Positions 1 to 4,979 of a stretch of DNA of 5,582 nt are shown piece after piece; within the stretch, counting starts at the first letter, position 1, and each line of letters opens with the position of its first letter. The notes under the pieces were generated by a model. It searched no databases. It had not been told where the DNA came from and worked only from the letters and a program-made list of their open reading frames with translations. The DNA comes from an uncultured Methanomassiliicoccales archaeon. Lineage in GTDB: Archaea > Thermoplasmatota > Thermoplasmata > SG8-5. The DNA is taken from assembly GCA_938004075.1 (NCBI GenBank), contig CALKWP010000046.1:1-5582 (forward strand). The letters run 5' to 3'. The position numbers were made by a program, and so were the translations under genes.

Positions 1-50
1 GGCGCCCACCGAGATCTACACTCTTTCCCTACACGACGCTCTTCCGATCT
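1..50 (+). other. Illumina sequencing adapter (artefact)
   Basis: These 50 bases match the Illumina universal (P5/read 1) adapter, ending in the diagnostic GCTCTTCCGATCT. There is one mismatch, C for A at position 5. This is not genomic DNA; the true insert begins at 51. Any reading frame entering this stretch gains artificial codons. The segment is the reverse complement of the right end of the contig over 45 bases, which mimics a terminal inverted repeat. Confidence 0.98.
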
Positions 51-430
51 GCGAGAAGGTCATGAATGAAGGCGTCAGGATCGCAGCCCCATATGTGGGT
101 TGAGTTACTGCCAGGGGGAAAGCTAGATGGCTTGGAAGAATACCAGATGATTGTTTCGGTTTGGGTGGACACCAGAATTGCGCCCAGCTCCCTCTCCGAC
201 ATTGGCATGGTCCGAAGGTACTTTCCCGGCACCAGGGCGCCGGATATTATGAAAAGCAGCTGGCCGGATGGACGCGCGGCCTGCCGCCAGTGGTCGATTG
301 TCATGTATTCGGGCTCATGACCGGCTGCGATTATGGCCCCGGCCACATACCTCGGGTATGGCGATATGTAGGGCGGGACGCCCAGGCGGGACGGCTCATC
401 TACGTATCCATCCAGAACGGTTACTTTCAT
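51..430 (-). CDS. Radical-SAM-type protein, N-terminal fragment (cut by contig end)
   Basis: About 126 genuine residues are present; the frame then runs into adapter and the apparent C-terminus DRKSVV is artificial. The N-terminus holds a strongly conserved-looking block, LDGYVDEPSRLGVPPYISPY (residues 6-25) followed by PRYVAGAI, then MTIDHWR (43-49) and VPGKYLR (67-73). From memory this block opens archaeal radical-SAM proteins of the COG1031 kind, with a B12-binding-like Rossmann region ahead of the CxxxCxxC iron-sulfur motif. That motif would lie in the missing part, so the radical-SAM assignment rests only on the N-terminal pattern. The ATG at 430 is favoured because an AT-rich TATA-like element is centred 28 bases upstream and no Shine-Dalgarno is seen, which fits leaderless transcription. 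The substrate is unknown. It lies downstream of the secreted-protein gene on the same strand but is separated from it by a hairpin and its own promoter. Confidence 0.65.
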
Positions 431-453
431 CGGGCCGAATATCGTTTGTTAGG

Positions 454-462
454 ATTTAAAAA
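454..462 (-). promoter_or_regulatory. TATA-like element for the radical-SAM gene
   Basis: On the minus strand this reads TTTTTAAAT. Its centre is 28 bases upstream of the ATG at 430. This is the spacing expected when an archaeal transcript starts at or next to the start codon. Confidence 0.5.
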
Positions 463-485
463 CTGTCAGAAGAAAATGGAAAAGG

Positions 486-507
486 ATGGGCGGCTTTCGC
501 CGCCCAT
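486..507 (-). terminator. Hairpin with GAAA loop after the secreted-protein gene
   Basis: ATGGGCGGC (486-494) and GCCGCCCAT (499-507) form a perfect 9-bp inverted repeat around a 4-base loop. Read as minus-strand RNA, the loop is GAAA, a stable GNRA tetraloop, and the stem is followed by CCTTTTCC and ATTTTCTTC. The hairpin begins 13 bases past the stop codon of the minus-strand gene at 521-1948, and it precedes the promoter of the next gene. It is probably a terminator or a 3'-end stabilising structure. Archaeal termination usually relies on U tracts more than hairpins, so the exact role is inferred. Confidence 0.65.
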
Positions 508-520
508 TATTCTAACTAAT

Positions 521-1948
521 TTACTGGCCCGGTGGCGGTGGGGGTGGCGGGTAGTTGCCGTACTGGTCCGGCTGCTGTGGCGGCGGGTACTGTGATGGGG
601 GCTGCTCGTATCCCGGCTGCGGGCCGTACATCGGCTGCTGCGGGGGATACTGCTGCGCCGGCGGTGTCTTCTTCTTCATGACTACCATCACAACGACAAC
701 GATAACGACGACCACTACAATCACGACCACGAGTATGATGAGCATAGAACCGAGCCCGCCGCTCGCTCCGCCGGTCTCAGCGGTAACGGTCTTGAGCGGT
801 GCTTCGATGAAGTCCTCAACGACGGCTTTCGTTGTTGTCTCGGTCACTGCGGCGCCATTCATTACGACGCCGGTCATCATGCCCTTGGCGGTGTCGAATT
901 GAAGGCCCATGCTGGGGACCATGTCTCCGATGTTATCGAACTGCCTGGTGCCGGGAAGCCCGATGTTCATCTCTTCGAACATGCCGAACATGTCCATCTC
1001 GACTATGGCTGTGGTTCCGACCAGGCTGGTGCACTTGAAGAGTGTTCCACCGCCCATCTCGTATCCATAATAGTTCTCTGGCGCTCCGCCTGGAATGGTC
1101 TCGTCGATGGTTCCAGAGCCGATCTCGGTCGCGAGGTTTGTGGTTGCGCTCTTGTCAATCGGGTCCTCTCCGGGCATTGTTGCCTCAACATCATAGGTCA
1201 CAGTTCCGGTTGCGCTGTAGGAACCGCTTACTGCAGTCTCCTGAGCCGGGACATACCATTCATCTCCCTGGTTAATCGGGAAATCGTAAATGTCTATCGG
1301 TGGATCGAACTCGACTGTGAGGTCGAACTGCACCTTGTCGATGGTTGCGGTTGCCTTTGCGGTTACGTCCATGTTCATGCCCGAAGCGCTCACCGATGCG
1401 TCGATGTCCGCGTTGAATCTGCCGTCAGCTTTCAATGTCAGCTGGATCTTCGCGACTGCGAGCTCATCAACGGTCAGGTAAAGGTGGCCATCAAGGGTCG
1501 CCTCGAACTTGAGGGTTGCATCGCCGCCGCCGTCCATTGTCATGGTGTATCCTTCCTCTGTGACGGTGCCGTCAACGCTGGCATCTATGCCAAAATCAAC
1601 GCCGACAGCGCCCATGAGGGCGATATCATAGCAAGTGACGCCATTCACGTCTGCGCTGTTGCTCTTGACTTCCCAGCCGAAATACATTCCGGCTCCGCCA
1701 TTGACATCGTAATTCACATCGAAGCCCATGTTCTCTATCTCTGCCAGGGCTTCATCAATCTCGGCCTTGTACTCTTCGCCGATGTCCATTATCGTCCCAA
1801 AGTAGGCGCTGTCGCCCACGGTGAGGGTCGGTGCATTCGCACCCTGTGCAAGGACCGGCGTCGCTGCCGAAAGAATCATGGCCATCGCGAACAGTGCCGC
1901 GAACAATCCGCCCATCCTGCGCACATTTGTATATCCGTTCAATTTCAT
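521..1948 (-). CDS. Secreted, C-terminally membrane-anchored protein with Pro-rich tail
   Basis: A 475-residue protein of type I topology; the family is not recognised. A signal peptide spans residues 1-34 (basic MKLNGYTNVRR, hydrophobic core, likely cleavage after PVLA). Residues 36-395 form the ectodomain, rich in Gly, Asp, Thr and alternating hydrophobics, suggesting beta structure. It contains FPINQGDEWYVP (223-234), like the FPxxxGDxW element of some large exported beta proteins. It has only two cysteines (C106, C306), a possible disulfide, and no N-x-S/T sequon. A Gly/Ser linker (392-401) leads to one membrane span (about 402-424) made almost wholly of Val and Ile, then KKK as a stop-transfer signal. 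A 48-residue tail rich in Pro, Gln and Tyr ends in seven prolines and GQ. The ATG at 1948 has a good Shine-Dalgarno (AAGGTGAT, 5-base gap from GGTG). It may be a surface receptor, adhesion or envelope protein; the specific function is unknown. Confidence 0.85.
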   Translation of the reverse strand: MKLNGYTNVRRMGGLFAALFAMAMILSAATPVLAQGANAPTLTVGDSAYFGTIMDIGEEYKAEIDEALAEIENMGFDVNYDVNGGAGMYFGWEVKSNSADVNGVTCYDIALMGAVGVDFGIDASVDGTVTEEGYTMTMDGGGDATLKFEATLDGHLYLTVDELAVAKIQLTLKADGRFNADIDASVSASGMNMDVTAKATATIDKVQFDLTVEFDPPIDIYDFPINQGDEWYVPAQETAVSGSYSATGTVTYDVEATMPGEDPIDKSATTNLATEIGSGTIDETIPGGAPENYYGYEMGGGTLFKCTSLVGTTAIVEMDMFGMFEEMNIGLPGTRQFDNIGDMVPSMGLQFDTAKGMMTGVVMNGAAVTETTTKAVVEDFIEAPLKTVTAETGGASGGLGSMLIILVVVIVVVVVIVVVVMVVMKKKTPPAQQYPPQQPMYGPQPGYEQPPSQYPPPQQPDQYGNYPPPPPPPGQ

Positions 1949-1951
1949 TCA

Positions 1952-1960
1952 ATCACCTTT
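1952..1960 (-). promoter_or_regulatory. Shine-Dalgarno site of the secreted-protein gene
   Basis: The minus strand reads AAAGGTGAT with GGTG five bases from the ATG at 1948. This fits the archaeal 16S 3' end and fixes the start of the signal peptide. It contrasts with the leaderless genes in the window. Confidence 0.7.
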
Positions 1961-2012
1961 CTTCAATGCCAGGAGTCCCTTCCAAGACCCCTGACTAATG
2001 TATTAATAAGAG

Positions 2013-2030
2013 TACATGTATATAATACTA
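2013..2030 (-). promoter_or_regulatory. TATA region of the secreted-protein gene with palindrome
   Basis: The minus strand carries TAGTATTATATACATGTA. The TATATA core (2019-2024) predicts a start near 1995 and a leader of about 45 bases, in keeping with the Shine-Dalgarno at the gene start. The 8-bp palindrome TACATGTA (2013-2020) abuts the core, and AATTGCAATT (2030-2039) lies just behind it. Either could be an operator; this is inference. A second AT-rich stretch (2000-2007) could be an alternative TATA box. Confidence 0.45.
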
Positions 2031-2080
2031 ATTGCAATTGAGAAGTTTATTCAAGCATTTCCCGCAATCTGGAGAAAGTA

Positions 2081-2088
2081 GATATAAC
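2081..2088 (+). promoter_or_regulatory. TATA-like element for the DUF368 gene
   Basis: GATATAAC, preceded by the purine-rich GGAGAAAGTA, resembles an archaeal BRE plus TATA box. It predicts a start near 2110, about 15 bases before the ATG. GGTG at 2117-2120 then serves as Shine-Dalgarno with a 5-base gap. Confidence 0.45.
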
Positions 2089-2125
2089 CCGAAACATTCT
2101 TGCCATTGGATATCGCGGTGAAGCC

Positions 2126-2968
2126 ATGAACAAGTCAAATTCCGGAAAATTATTCTTCAAAGGTATGGCTGTTGGTGTGGCCGACCTCATTCCCGGGGTC
2201 TCTGGCGGCACCGTGGCGCTGATTCTGGGGATTTACGAGAAGCTTGTAGGGGAAATTCGCAACATCAGCCACAAGACCGTTTGCAACACCATCATGCGGC
2301 GCGGAAAGCCGAGCGACAGGATGGACCTCGGTTTCCTCATACCGCTTTTTGCCGGTATCGCCCTGGCATTTGTCGGCCTGTCCTATGCGATGGTCTACAT
2401 GCTCGGGGAGATGGCTTCCGCGACATATGCGTTCTTCTTCATTGTAATTCTTGGCTCCTCCCTGGTGCTGTTCAAATCGGAGAAGCTGGTATCCGCCAAG
2501 AACCTGGCAATCGCCGGGCTTGGTTTCATCCTTGCGTTCTACATTGTCGGCCTGGACCCGGCAAGCCTGGGGCATTCCGTCCCATTGCTGTTCATCACCG
2601 GCGTCCTCGTCATAATTGCCATGATACTGCCCGGGATATCCGGCGCCCTGGTCCTGCTTTTCATGAACCAATATGAATACTTCTTCGACGCGCTCCATGA
2701 GTTCAGGATAATCGAGCTTCTGGCATTCGGCTCCGGCGCAGTGATCGGAATACTGGGATTCTCCCATGCTTTGGACGCGCTTCTGAAGAATCATCGGCCA
2801 GGAACGATATCCCTGCTTATCGGCTTCACCCTTGGCGCCCTTCGCGTGTGTTATGAAAATATAACTGTGAATACTGACACGGTATTTCCTGTATTCATGG
2901 CCGTGCTTCTGGGATTCTTTGTGATGTTCATGCTTGAGGCCAGGAACATTCTTCACGATAGAAGCTGA
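2126..2968 (+). CDS. DUF368 family membrane protein, probable polyprenyl-phosphate translocase
   Basis: A 280-residue polytopic membrane protein, full length for the DUF368 family. The family's paired signatures are both visible: KGMAVGVADLIPGVSGGTVA (residues 12-31) and AMILPGISGALVLLFMNQYE (165-184). The PGVSGGT and PGISGAL turns mark the two inverted halves with re-entrant segments. Further hydrophobic spans lie at about 68-93, 100-116, 126-143, 150-168, 196-212, 227-240 and 253-271, and HRPGTISLL (223-231) is another typical stretch. Bacterial members (PopT) return undecaprenyl phosphate across the membrane for reuse in wall and glycan synthesis. In an archaeon the likely cargo is dolichyl phosphate left by N-glycosylation or other surface glycan transfer, by inference. 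The start has its own Shine-Dalgarno (GGTG, 5-base gap). The gene is divergent from the secreted-protein gene and shares a 177-bp intergenic region with it. Confidence 0.9.
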   Translation: MNKSNSGKLFFKGMAVGVADLIPGVSGGTVALILGIYEKLVGEIRNISHKTVCNTIMRRGKPSDRMDLGFLIPLFAGIALAFVGLSYAMVYMLGEMASATYAFFFIVILGSSLVLFKSEKLVSAKNLAIAGLGFILAFYIVGLDPASLGHSVPLLFITGVLVIIAMILPGISGALVLLFMNQYEYFFDALHEFRIIELLAFGSGAVIGILGFSHALDALLKNHRPGTISLLIGFTLGALRVCYENITVNTDTVFPVFMAVLLGFFVMFMLEARNILHDRS

Positions 2969-2972
2969 TGCA

Positions 2973-2996
2973 TTTTTCCCTCACCGCAAGGTTTTT
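2973..2996 (+). terminator. Oligo-T tracts after the DUF368 gene
   Basis: Two TTTTT runs (2973-2977 and 2992-2996) follow the stop codon within 30 bases. Short T tracts are the usual archaeal termination signal. No strong stem precedes them. Confidence 0.4.
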
Positions 2997-3005
2997 ACCC
3001 CTGAC

Positions 3006-3012
3006 TATATAT
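3006..3012 (+). promoter_or_regulatory. TATA box of the tRNA gene
   Basis: TATATAT is centred 33 bases before the first base of the tRNA. This predicts a transcript with a 5' leader of several bases, to be removed by RNase P. Confidence 0.6.
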
Positions 3013-3041
3013 GGTGTCTTACCCAACCAGATGAACAGAAT

Positions 3042-3147
3042 AGCGGGGTGGGGTAGCCAGGAAATCCCATCGGGCTCATAATCCGGTAAGGTTCGCTTTT
3101 CCGTATGCGACACCCGAAGACCAGTCGTTCAAATCGACTCCCCGCTA
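3042..3147 (+). tRNA. Initiator tRNA-Met (CAU) with a 31-base intron
   Basis: All cloverleaf parts can be traced. The acceptor stem AGCGGGG (3042-3048) pairs with CCCCGCT (3140-3146), with A3147 as discriminator. The D arm is 3051-3068. The anticodon stem TCGGG (3070-3074) pairs with CCCGA (3113-3117) around the loop CTCATAA with anticodon CAT at 3077-3079. The T stem AGTCG (3123-3127) pairs with CGACT (3135-3139) around TTCAAAT. The A1:U72 pair and the three G:C pairs (GGG/CCC) next to the anticodon loop are hallmarks of archaeal and eukaryotic initiator tRNA. The overall sequence also resembles the haloarchaeal initiator as I recall it. The spliced length is 75 bases and CCA is not encoded. 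An intron interrupts the anticodon loop. The tRNA would deliver methionine at translation starts. Confidence 0.95.
3081..3111 (+). other. tRNA intron at canonical position 37/38
   Basis: Removing 3081-3111 restores a 7-base anticodon loop and a 5-bp stem; moving the boundary by one base gives the same product because A flanks both sites. A relaxed bulge-helix-bulge can be drawn. The central helix pairs 3075-3078 (CTCA) with 3106-3109 (TGCG), with one T:C mismatch. Three-base bulges TAA (3079-3081) and ACA (3110-3112) contain the two cuts. An inner intron stem (3082-3091 with 3096-3105, two mismatches) is capped by TTCG. Splicing would need the archaeal tRNA endonuclease. Confidence 0.85.
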
Positions 3148-3150
3148 TAC

Positions 3151-3162
3151 AATTTTTATTCT
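3151..3162 (+). terminator. T-rich end of the tRNA transcript
   Basis: AATTTTTATTCT begins four bases after the discriminator base. The TTTTT run at 3153-3157 is a typical archaeal tRNA terminator. Confidence 0.5.
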
Positions 3163-3183
3163 TGAAATGTATGAACGGGGAGC

Positions 3184-3209
3184 GACCGAAATATGCAGTT
3201 GCATCGGTC
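3184..3209. repeat. Imperfect inverted repeat (hairpin-forming)
   Basis: GACCG and TGCA on the left match TGCA and CGGTC on the right, giving about nine to ten base pairs with a four-base bulge on the left arm and a very short loop (AGTT). It lies between the tRNA and the E1-like gene. It could be a transcript structure or a binding site; no function can be assigned. Confidence 0.45.
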
Positions 3210-3243
3210 CTGTCTTGATTTGGCCGTTGTGCCGGAAATCTCT

Positions 3244-3271
3244 CCAATTCAGTGAATTCAATTCGAATTGG
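3244..3271. repeat. AATTC-rich palindrome cluster, possible operator
   Basis: CCAATTC (3244-3250) and GAATTGG (3265-3271) form an inverted repeat. Between them lies GAATTC, and CAATTCGAATTG (3259-3270) is a perfect 12-bp palindrome. The cluster ends about 14 bases before the presumed TATA region of the E1-like gene, a plausible place for a regulator to bind. The role is inferred. Confidence 0.4.
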
Positions 3272-3284
3272 GTTGTTCATGCCA

Positions 3285-3296
3285 ATAATTAATTAT
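3285..3296 (+). promoter_or_regulatory. TATA-like element for the E1-like gene
   Basis: ATAATTAATTAT is centred about 27 bases before the ATG at 3317. No Shine-Dalgarno is seen in the 15 bases before the start. This arrangement fits a leaderless transcript. Confidence 0.45.
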
Positions 3297-3316
3297 GGGC
3301 ATGCTTTGACCGGGCC

Positions 3317-4105
3317 ATGGCGGAAGAGAACATAGTCCTGGGGGAGCAGGACACGGACCGTTTTGACAGGGCCAAGCGGATCGGCTGGCTGGACATGGAT
3401 GCGGTGGCTTCGGCCAAAGTGCTGATGGTTGGCGCAGGGGCCATCGGCAACGAGGTCGGCAAGAATCTCGTTCTATCTGGCTTCAGGAACATTACTGTCG
3501 TTGACATGGACCGGGTCGTGGATTCCAACCTTGCCAGGTGCCTTTTCTTTTCGGAGAAGGATTCCCGCGAGTGGGGCCTCAAGGCAGAGATTGTGGCCAA
3601 CGGGATGATGGCATTGGACAGTGAGGTCCGGGCGACGGCCGTATCCCAAAAAATTCAGGACCTGGGCGAGGACTTCTTCTCCGATTTTGATGTGGTGCTG
3701 GGATGCCTGGACAATGTGCTTGCCAGGCTTTATCTGAACTCGCAATCATGCTATCGCAAGATTCCCTACATAGATGGCGCGATGGACGGGTTCAGGGGCA
3801 AGGTCCAGGTTGTCCTGCCGCCTGAAACGCCGTGCCTCGAATGCGGGATGAACCGCACTCACGGGCGCATAGTGGAGAAGAGGTTCAGCTGCACAGGAAA
3901 CGACATCTCGCTTTTCGTCCCGAAGATTGGCGCTGACATCACCACAACCAGCATCATTGGCGCCATACAGGTCAGGGAAGCCCTGAAAATAGTCAGCTCA
4001 AAGCGCGAAGATTGCGTACGCAATGTGGCGTACTATGATGGCATAAAAAATAGTTTAGATGTTCTGGAGATGGACAAGAACCCGGAATGCCCGAATCATC
4101 AATGA
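3317..4105 (+). CDS. E1-like (ThiF/MoeB/UBA3 fold) ubiquitin-like protein activating enzyme
   Basis: A 262-residue single-domain adenylyltransferase, the usual length for MoeB/UbaA. The nucleotide loop is GAGAIG (39-44), followed by acidic DMD (63-65) and SNLAR (70-74), then K89 and LDN (131-133). A zinc site is likely formed by CLEC (173-176) and a C-terminal C258-x2-H261. Cys192 in FSCTG, 16 residues after the CxxC pair, sits where UBA3 and Haloferax UbaA carry the thioester cysteine. IDGAMDGFRGKVQVVLP (152-168) recalls the DGGTEGFKGNARVI block of UBA3 more than the matching part of MoeB. Such enzymes adenylate the C-terminal Gly-Gly of ubiquitin-like proteins for conjugation, or for sulfur transfer to tRNA and molybdopterin. 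No partner (modifier, E2 or rhodanese) lies in the window. A HesA-type role in other peptide activation cannot be excluded. The gene has its own promoter and overlaps the convergent glycosyltransferase gene by seven bases. Confidence 0.88.
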   Translation: MAEENIVLGEQDTDRFDRAKRIGWLDMDAVASAKVLMVGAGAIGNEVGKNLVLSGFRNITVVDMDRVVDSNLARCLFFSEKDSREWGLKAEIVANGMMALDSEVRATAVSQKIQDLGEDFFSDFDVVLGCLDNVLARLYLNSQSCYRKIPYIDGAMDGFRGKVQVVLPPETPCLECGMNRTHGRIVEKRFSCTGNDISLFVPKIGADITTTSIIGAIQVREALKIVSSKREDCVRNVAYYDGIKNSLDVLEMDKNPECPNHQ

Positions 4106-4797
4106 TTTATGTATTCCTTCAGGAGCCTGAACCATATCTTGGCGCCGTCCTTGATGGAGCTGAGCTTGTTGGTGTTGACCCTTCTGCCGTAGGCGATGTT
4201 TATCTCGCCCACATTGAACCCGGACTTGATGCATTTCGCATACATCTCCGCCTCTATGTCGAAGCTGTCCGCTTCAAGGTCGAGCGCGTGAATCACCTCA
4301 TCGGTGAAGCCCCACATGCCCGTGCAGAGGTCGGAGAGGCTGTGGCCGTTGGGGAAAAGCACGTTCGCCGTCCTAGTCAATGCAACGTTGCCGATGAAGT
4401 TGAGCCGGGACATGGCTCCGGTGGATATGCTTCCGTTGATCCTCGAGCCCATGACCACGTCATACTTGCCGCTCTCCAGCTGCGGAAGCATCTTGAGTAT
4501 CTCGGTCGGGTTGTAGGTATCATCGGCATCCAGCATGAACAGGTATCTGCCTTCAAAATTCTCGAACGCCGTTTGAATCGCGTTGCCCTTGCCGATGCCC
4601 TTCTGCTTGAGAAGCCGGGCGCCCATGGACTTGGCTATGTCGCATGTCATGTCCTTGCTGTGGCCATCAACCACCACAATATCGACATTGTAACCGAGCG
4701 ATTTCAATTCCCTCATGGGAATCTTGTTTATGACCTGCCCGATGGTTTCAGCTTCGTCTAGCGCGGGCAACAATATTGAGATATCATTAGCGGACAT
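4099..4797 (-). CDS. GT2 family glycosyltransferase, dolichyl-phosphate hexose synthase-like (AglJ/DPM type)
   Basis: A 232-residue GT-A fold enzyme. ISILLPALDEAETIG (6-20) is the N-terminal nucleotide-binding strand, VVVDGHSKDMT (41-51) the second motif, and QKGIGKGNAI (65-74) follows. FMLDADDTY (87-95) carries the DxD-type metal and sugar-nucleotide site. GSRINGSISTGAMSRLNFIGN (117-137) and SDLCTGMWGF (155-164) match the acceptor-side blocks of dolichyl-phosphate mannose/glucose synthases and archaeal AglJ. There are no membrane spans, so it is a cytosolic or peripheral enzyme of the short DPM class. It probably moves a hexose from a nucleotide sugar to dolichyl phosphate; donor and sugar cannot be read from sequence. 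The start at 4797 lies about 40 bases after a TATA-like element, implying a short leader with no clear Shine-Dalgarno. Its 3' end overlaps the E1-like gene by seven bases, tail to tail. Confidence 0.9.
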   Translation of the reverse strand: MSANDISILLPALDEAETIGQVINKIPMRELKSLGYNVDIVVVDGHSKDMTCDIAKSMGARLLKQKGIGKGNAIQTAFENFEGRYLFMLDADDTYNPTEILKMLPQLESGKYDVVMGSRINGSISTGAMSRLNFIGNVALTRTANVLFPNGHSLSDLCTGMWGFTDEVIHALDLEADSFDIEAEMYAKCIKSGFNVGEINIAYGRRVNTNKLSSIKDGAKIWFRLLKEYINH

Positions 4798-4803
4798 TAG
4801 TGC

Positions 4804-4818
4804 ATCCCGTTTGCGGGG
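4804..4818 (-). repeat. Small hairpin before the glycosyltransferase gene
   Basis: TCCCG and CGGGGA flank TTTG, giving a 4-5 bp GC stem. It lies at or next to the predicted transcription start of the minus-strand gene, so it might be a 5'-leader stem. It is short enough to be chance. Confidence 0.25.
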
Positions 4819-4833
4819 AATTAAGGGACGGGG

Positions 4834-4846
4834 TATAAATATTTAT
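4834..4846 (-). promoter_or_regulatory. TATA element of the glycosyltransferase gene
   Basis: TATAAATATTTAT reads ATAAATATTTATA on the minus strand and is almost a palindrome. Its centre lies about 42 bases before the ATG, predicting a start near 4811 and a leader of roughly 14 bases. Confidence 0.5.
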
Positions 4847-4883
4847 CTATTTTTTCAAATAATGAAATCATTTTGGCCATATT

Positions 4884-4891
4884 GTTATAAA
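4884..4891 (+). promoter_or_regulatory. Possible upstream TATA box in the divergent spacer
   Basis: GTTATAAA resembles a strong archaeal TATA box on the plus strand. It would start a transcript near 4915, well before the favoured HTH start. It may be a second promoter or chance in AT-rich DNA. AATGA-AA-TCATT, a 5-bp inverted repeat, lies nearby at 4861-4872. Confidence 0.3.
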
Positions 4892-4947
4892 GTATGCAAA
4901 TCTACGAGAGATATTGTTGTTTTAATTAATAGTGAAAGATGAACAAG

Positions 4948-4955
4948 TTTTATAT
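4948..4955 (+). promoter_or_regulatory. TATA box that decides the HTH gene start
   Basis: TTTTATAT is centred 28 bases before the ATG at 4980. This is ideal spacing for a leaderless mRNA. It argues against the upstream in-frame GTG at 4932, which would put the promoter inside the coding region. Confidence 0.55.
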
Positions 4956-4979
4956 GGAAGTTCAAGTCTTTTCCAAGTG

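Noticed and set aside
678..735. Trinucleotide-like repeat (ACC/AAC/GAC) resembling a microsatellite
   Set aside because: It is the valine-rich membrane span in reverse; codons are mixed and the unit is not constant, so there is no true tandem repeat.
899..2041. Long plus-strand open frame of 380 codons opposite the secreted-protein gene
   Set aside because: The minus-strand frame has a signal peptide, a membrane span and a Shine-Dalgarno. The plus-strand frame is rich in Cys and His with no recognisable domain and appears to be a shadow of it.
2150..2956. Long minus-strand open frame opposite the DUF368 gene
   Set aside because: The plus strand encodes clear DUF368 motifs; the opposite frame is polar, His/Gln-rich and without motifs.
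3042..3147. Elongator tRNA-Met or tRNA-Ile2 with CAU anticodon
   Set aside because: The A1:U72 pair, the GGG/CCC anticodon-stem pairs and the body sequence fit the initiator, while elongator Met and Ile2 normally begin with G1:C72.
3295..3309. Tiny reading frame ATG-GGC-ATG-CTT-TGA before the E1-like gene
   Set aside because: It has four codons, no ribosome site, and overlaps the presumed promoter; most likely chance.
4087..4761. Plus-strand open frame of 224 codons opposite the glycosyltransferase
   Set aside because: The minus-strand GT2 motifs are unmistakable; the other frame is their mirror.
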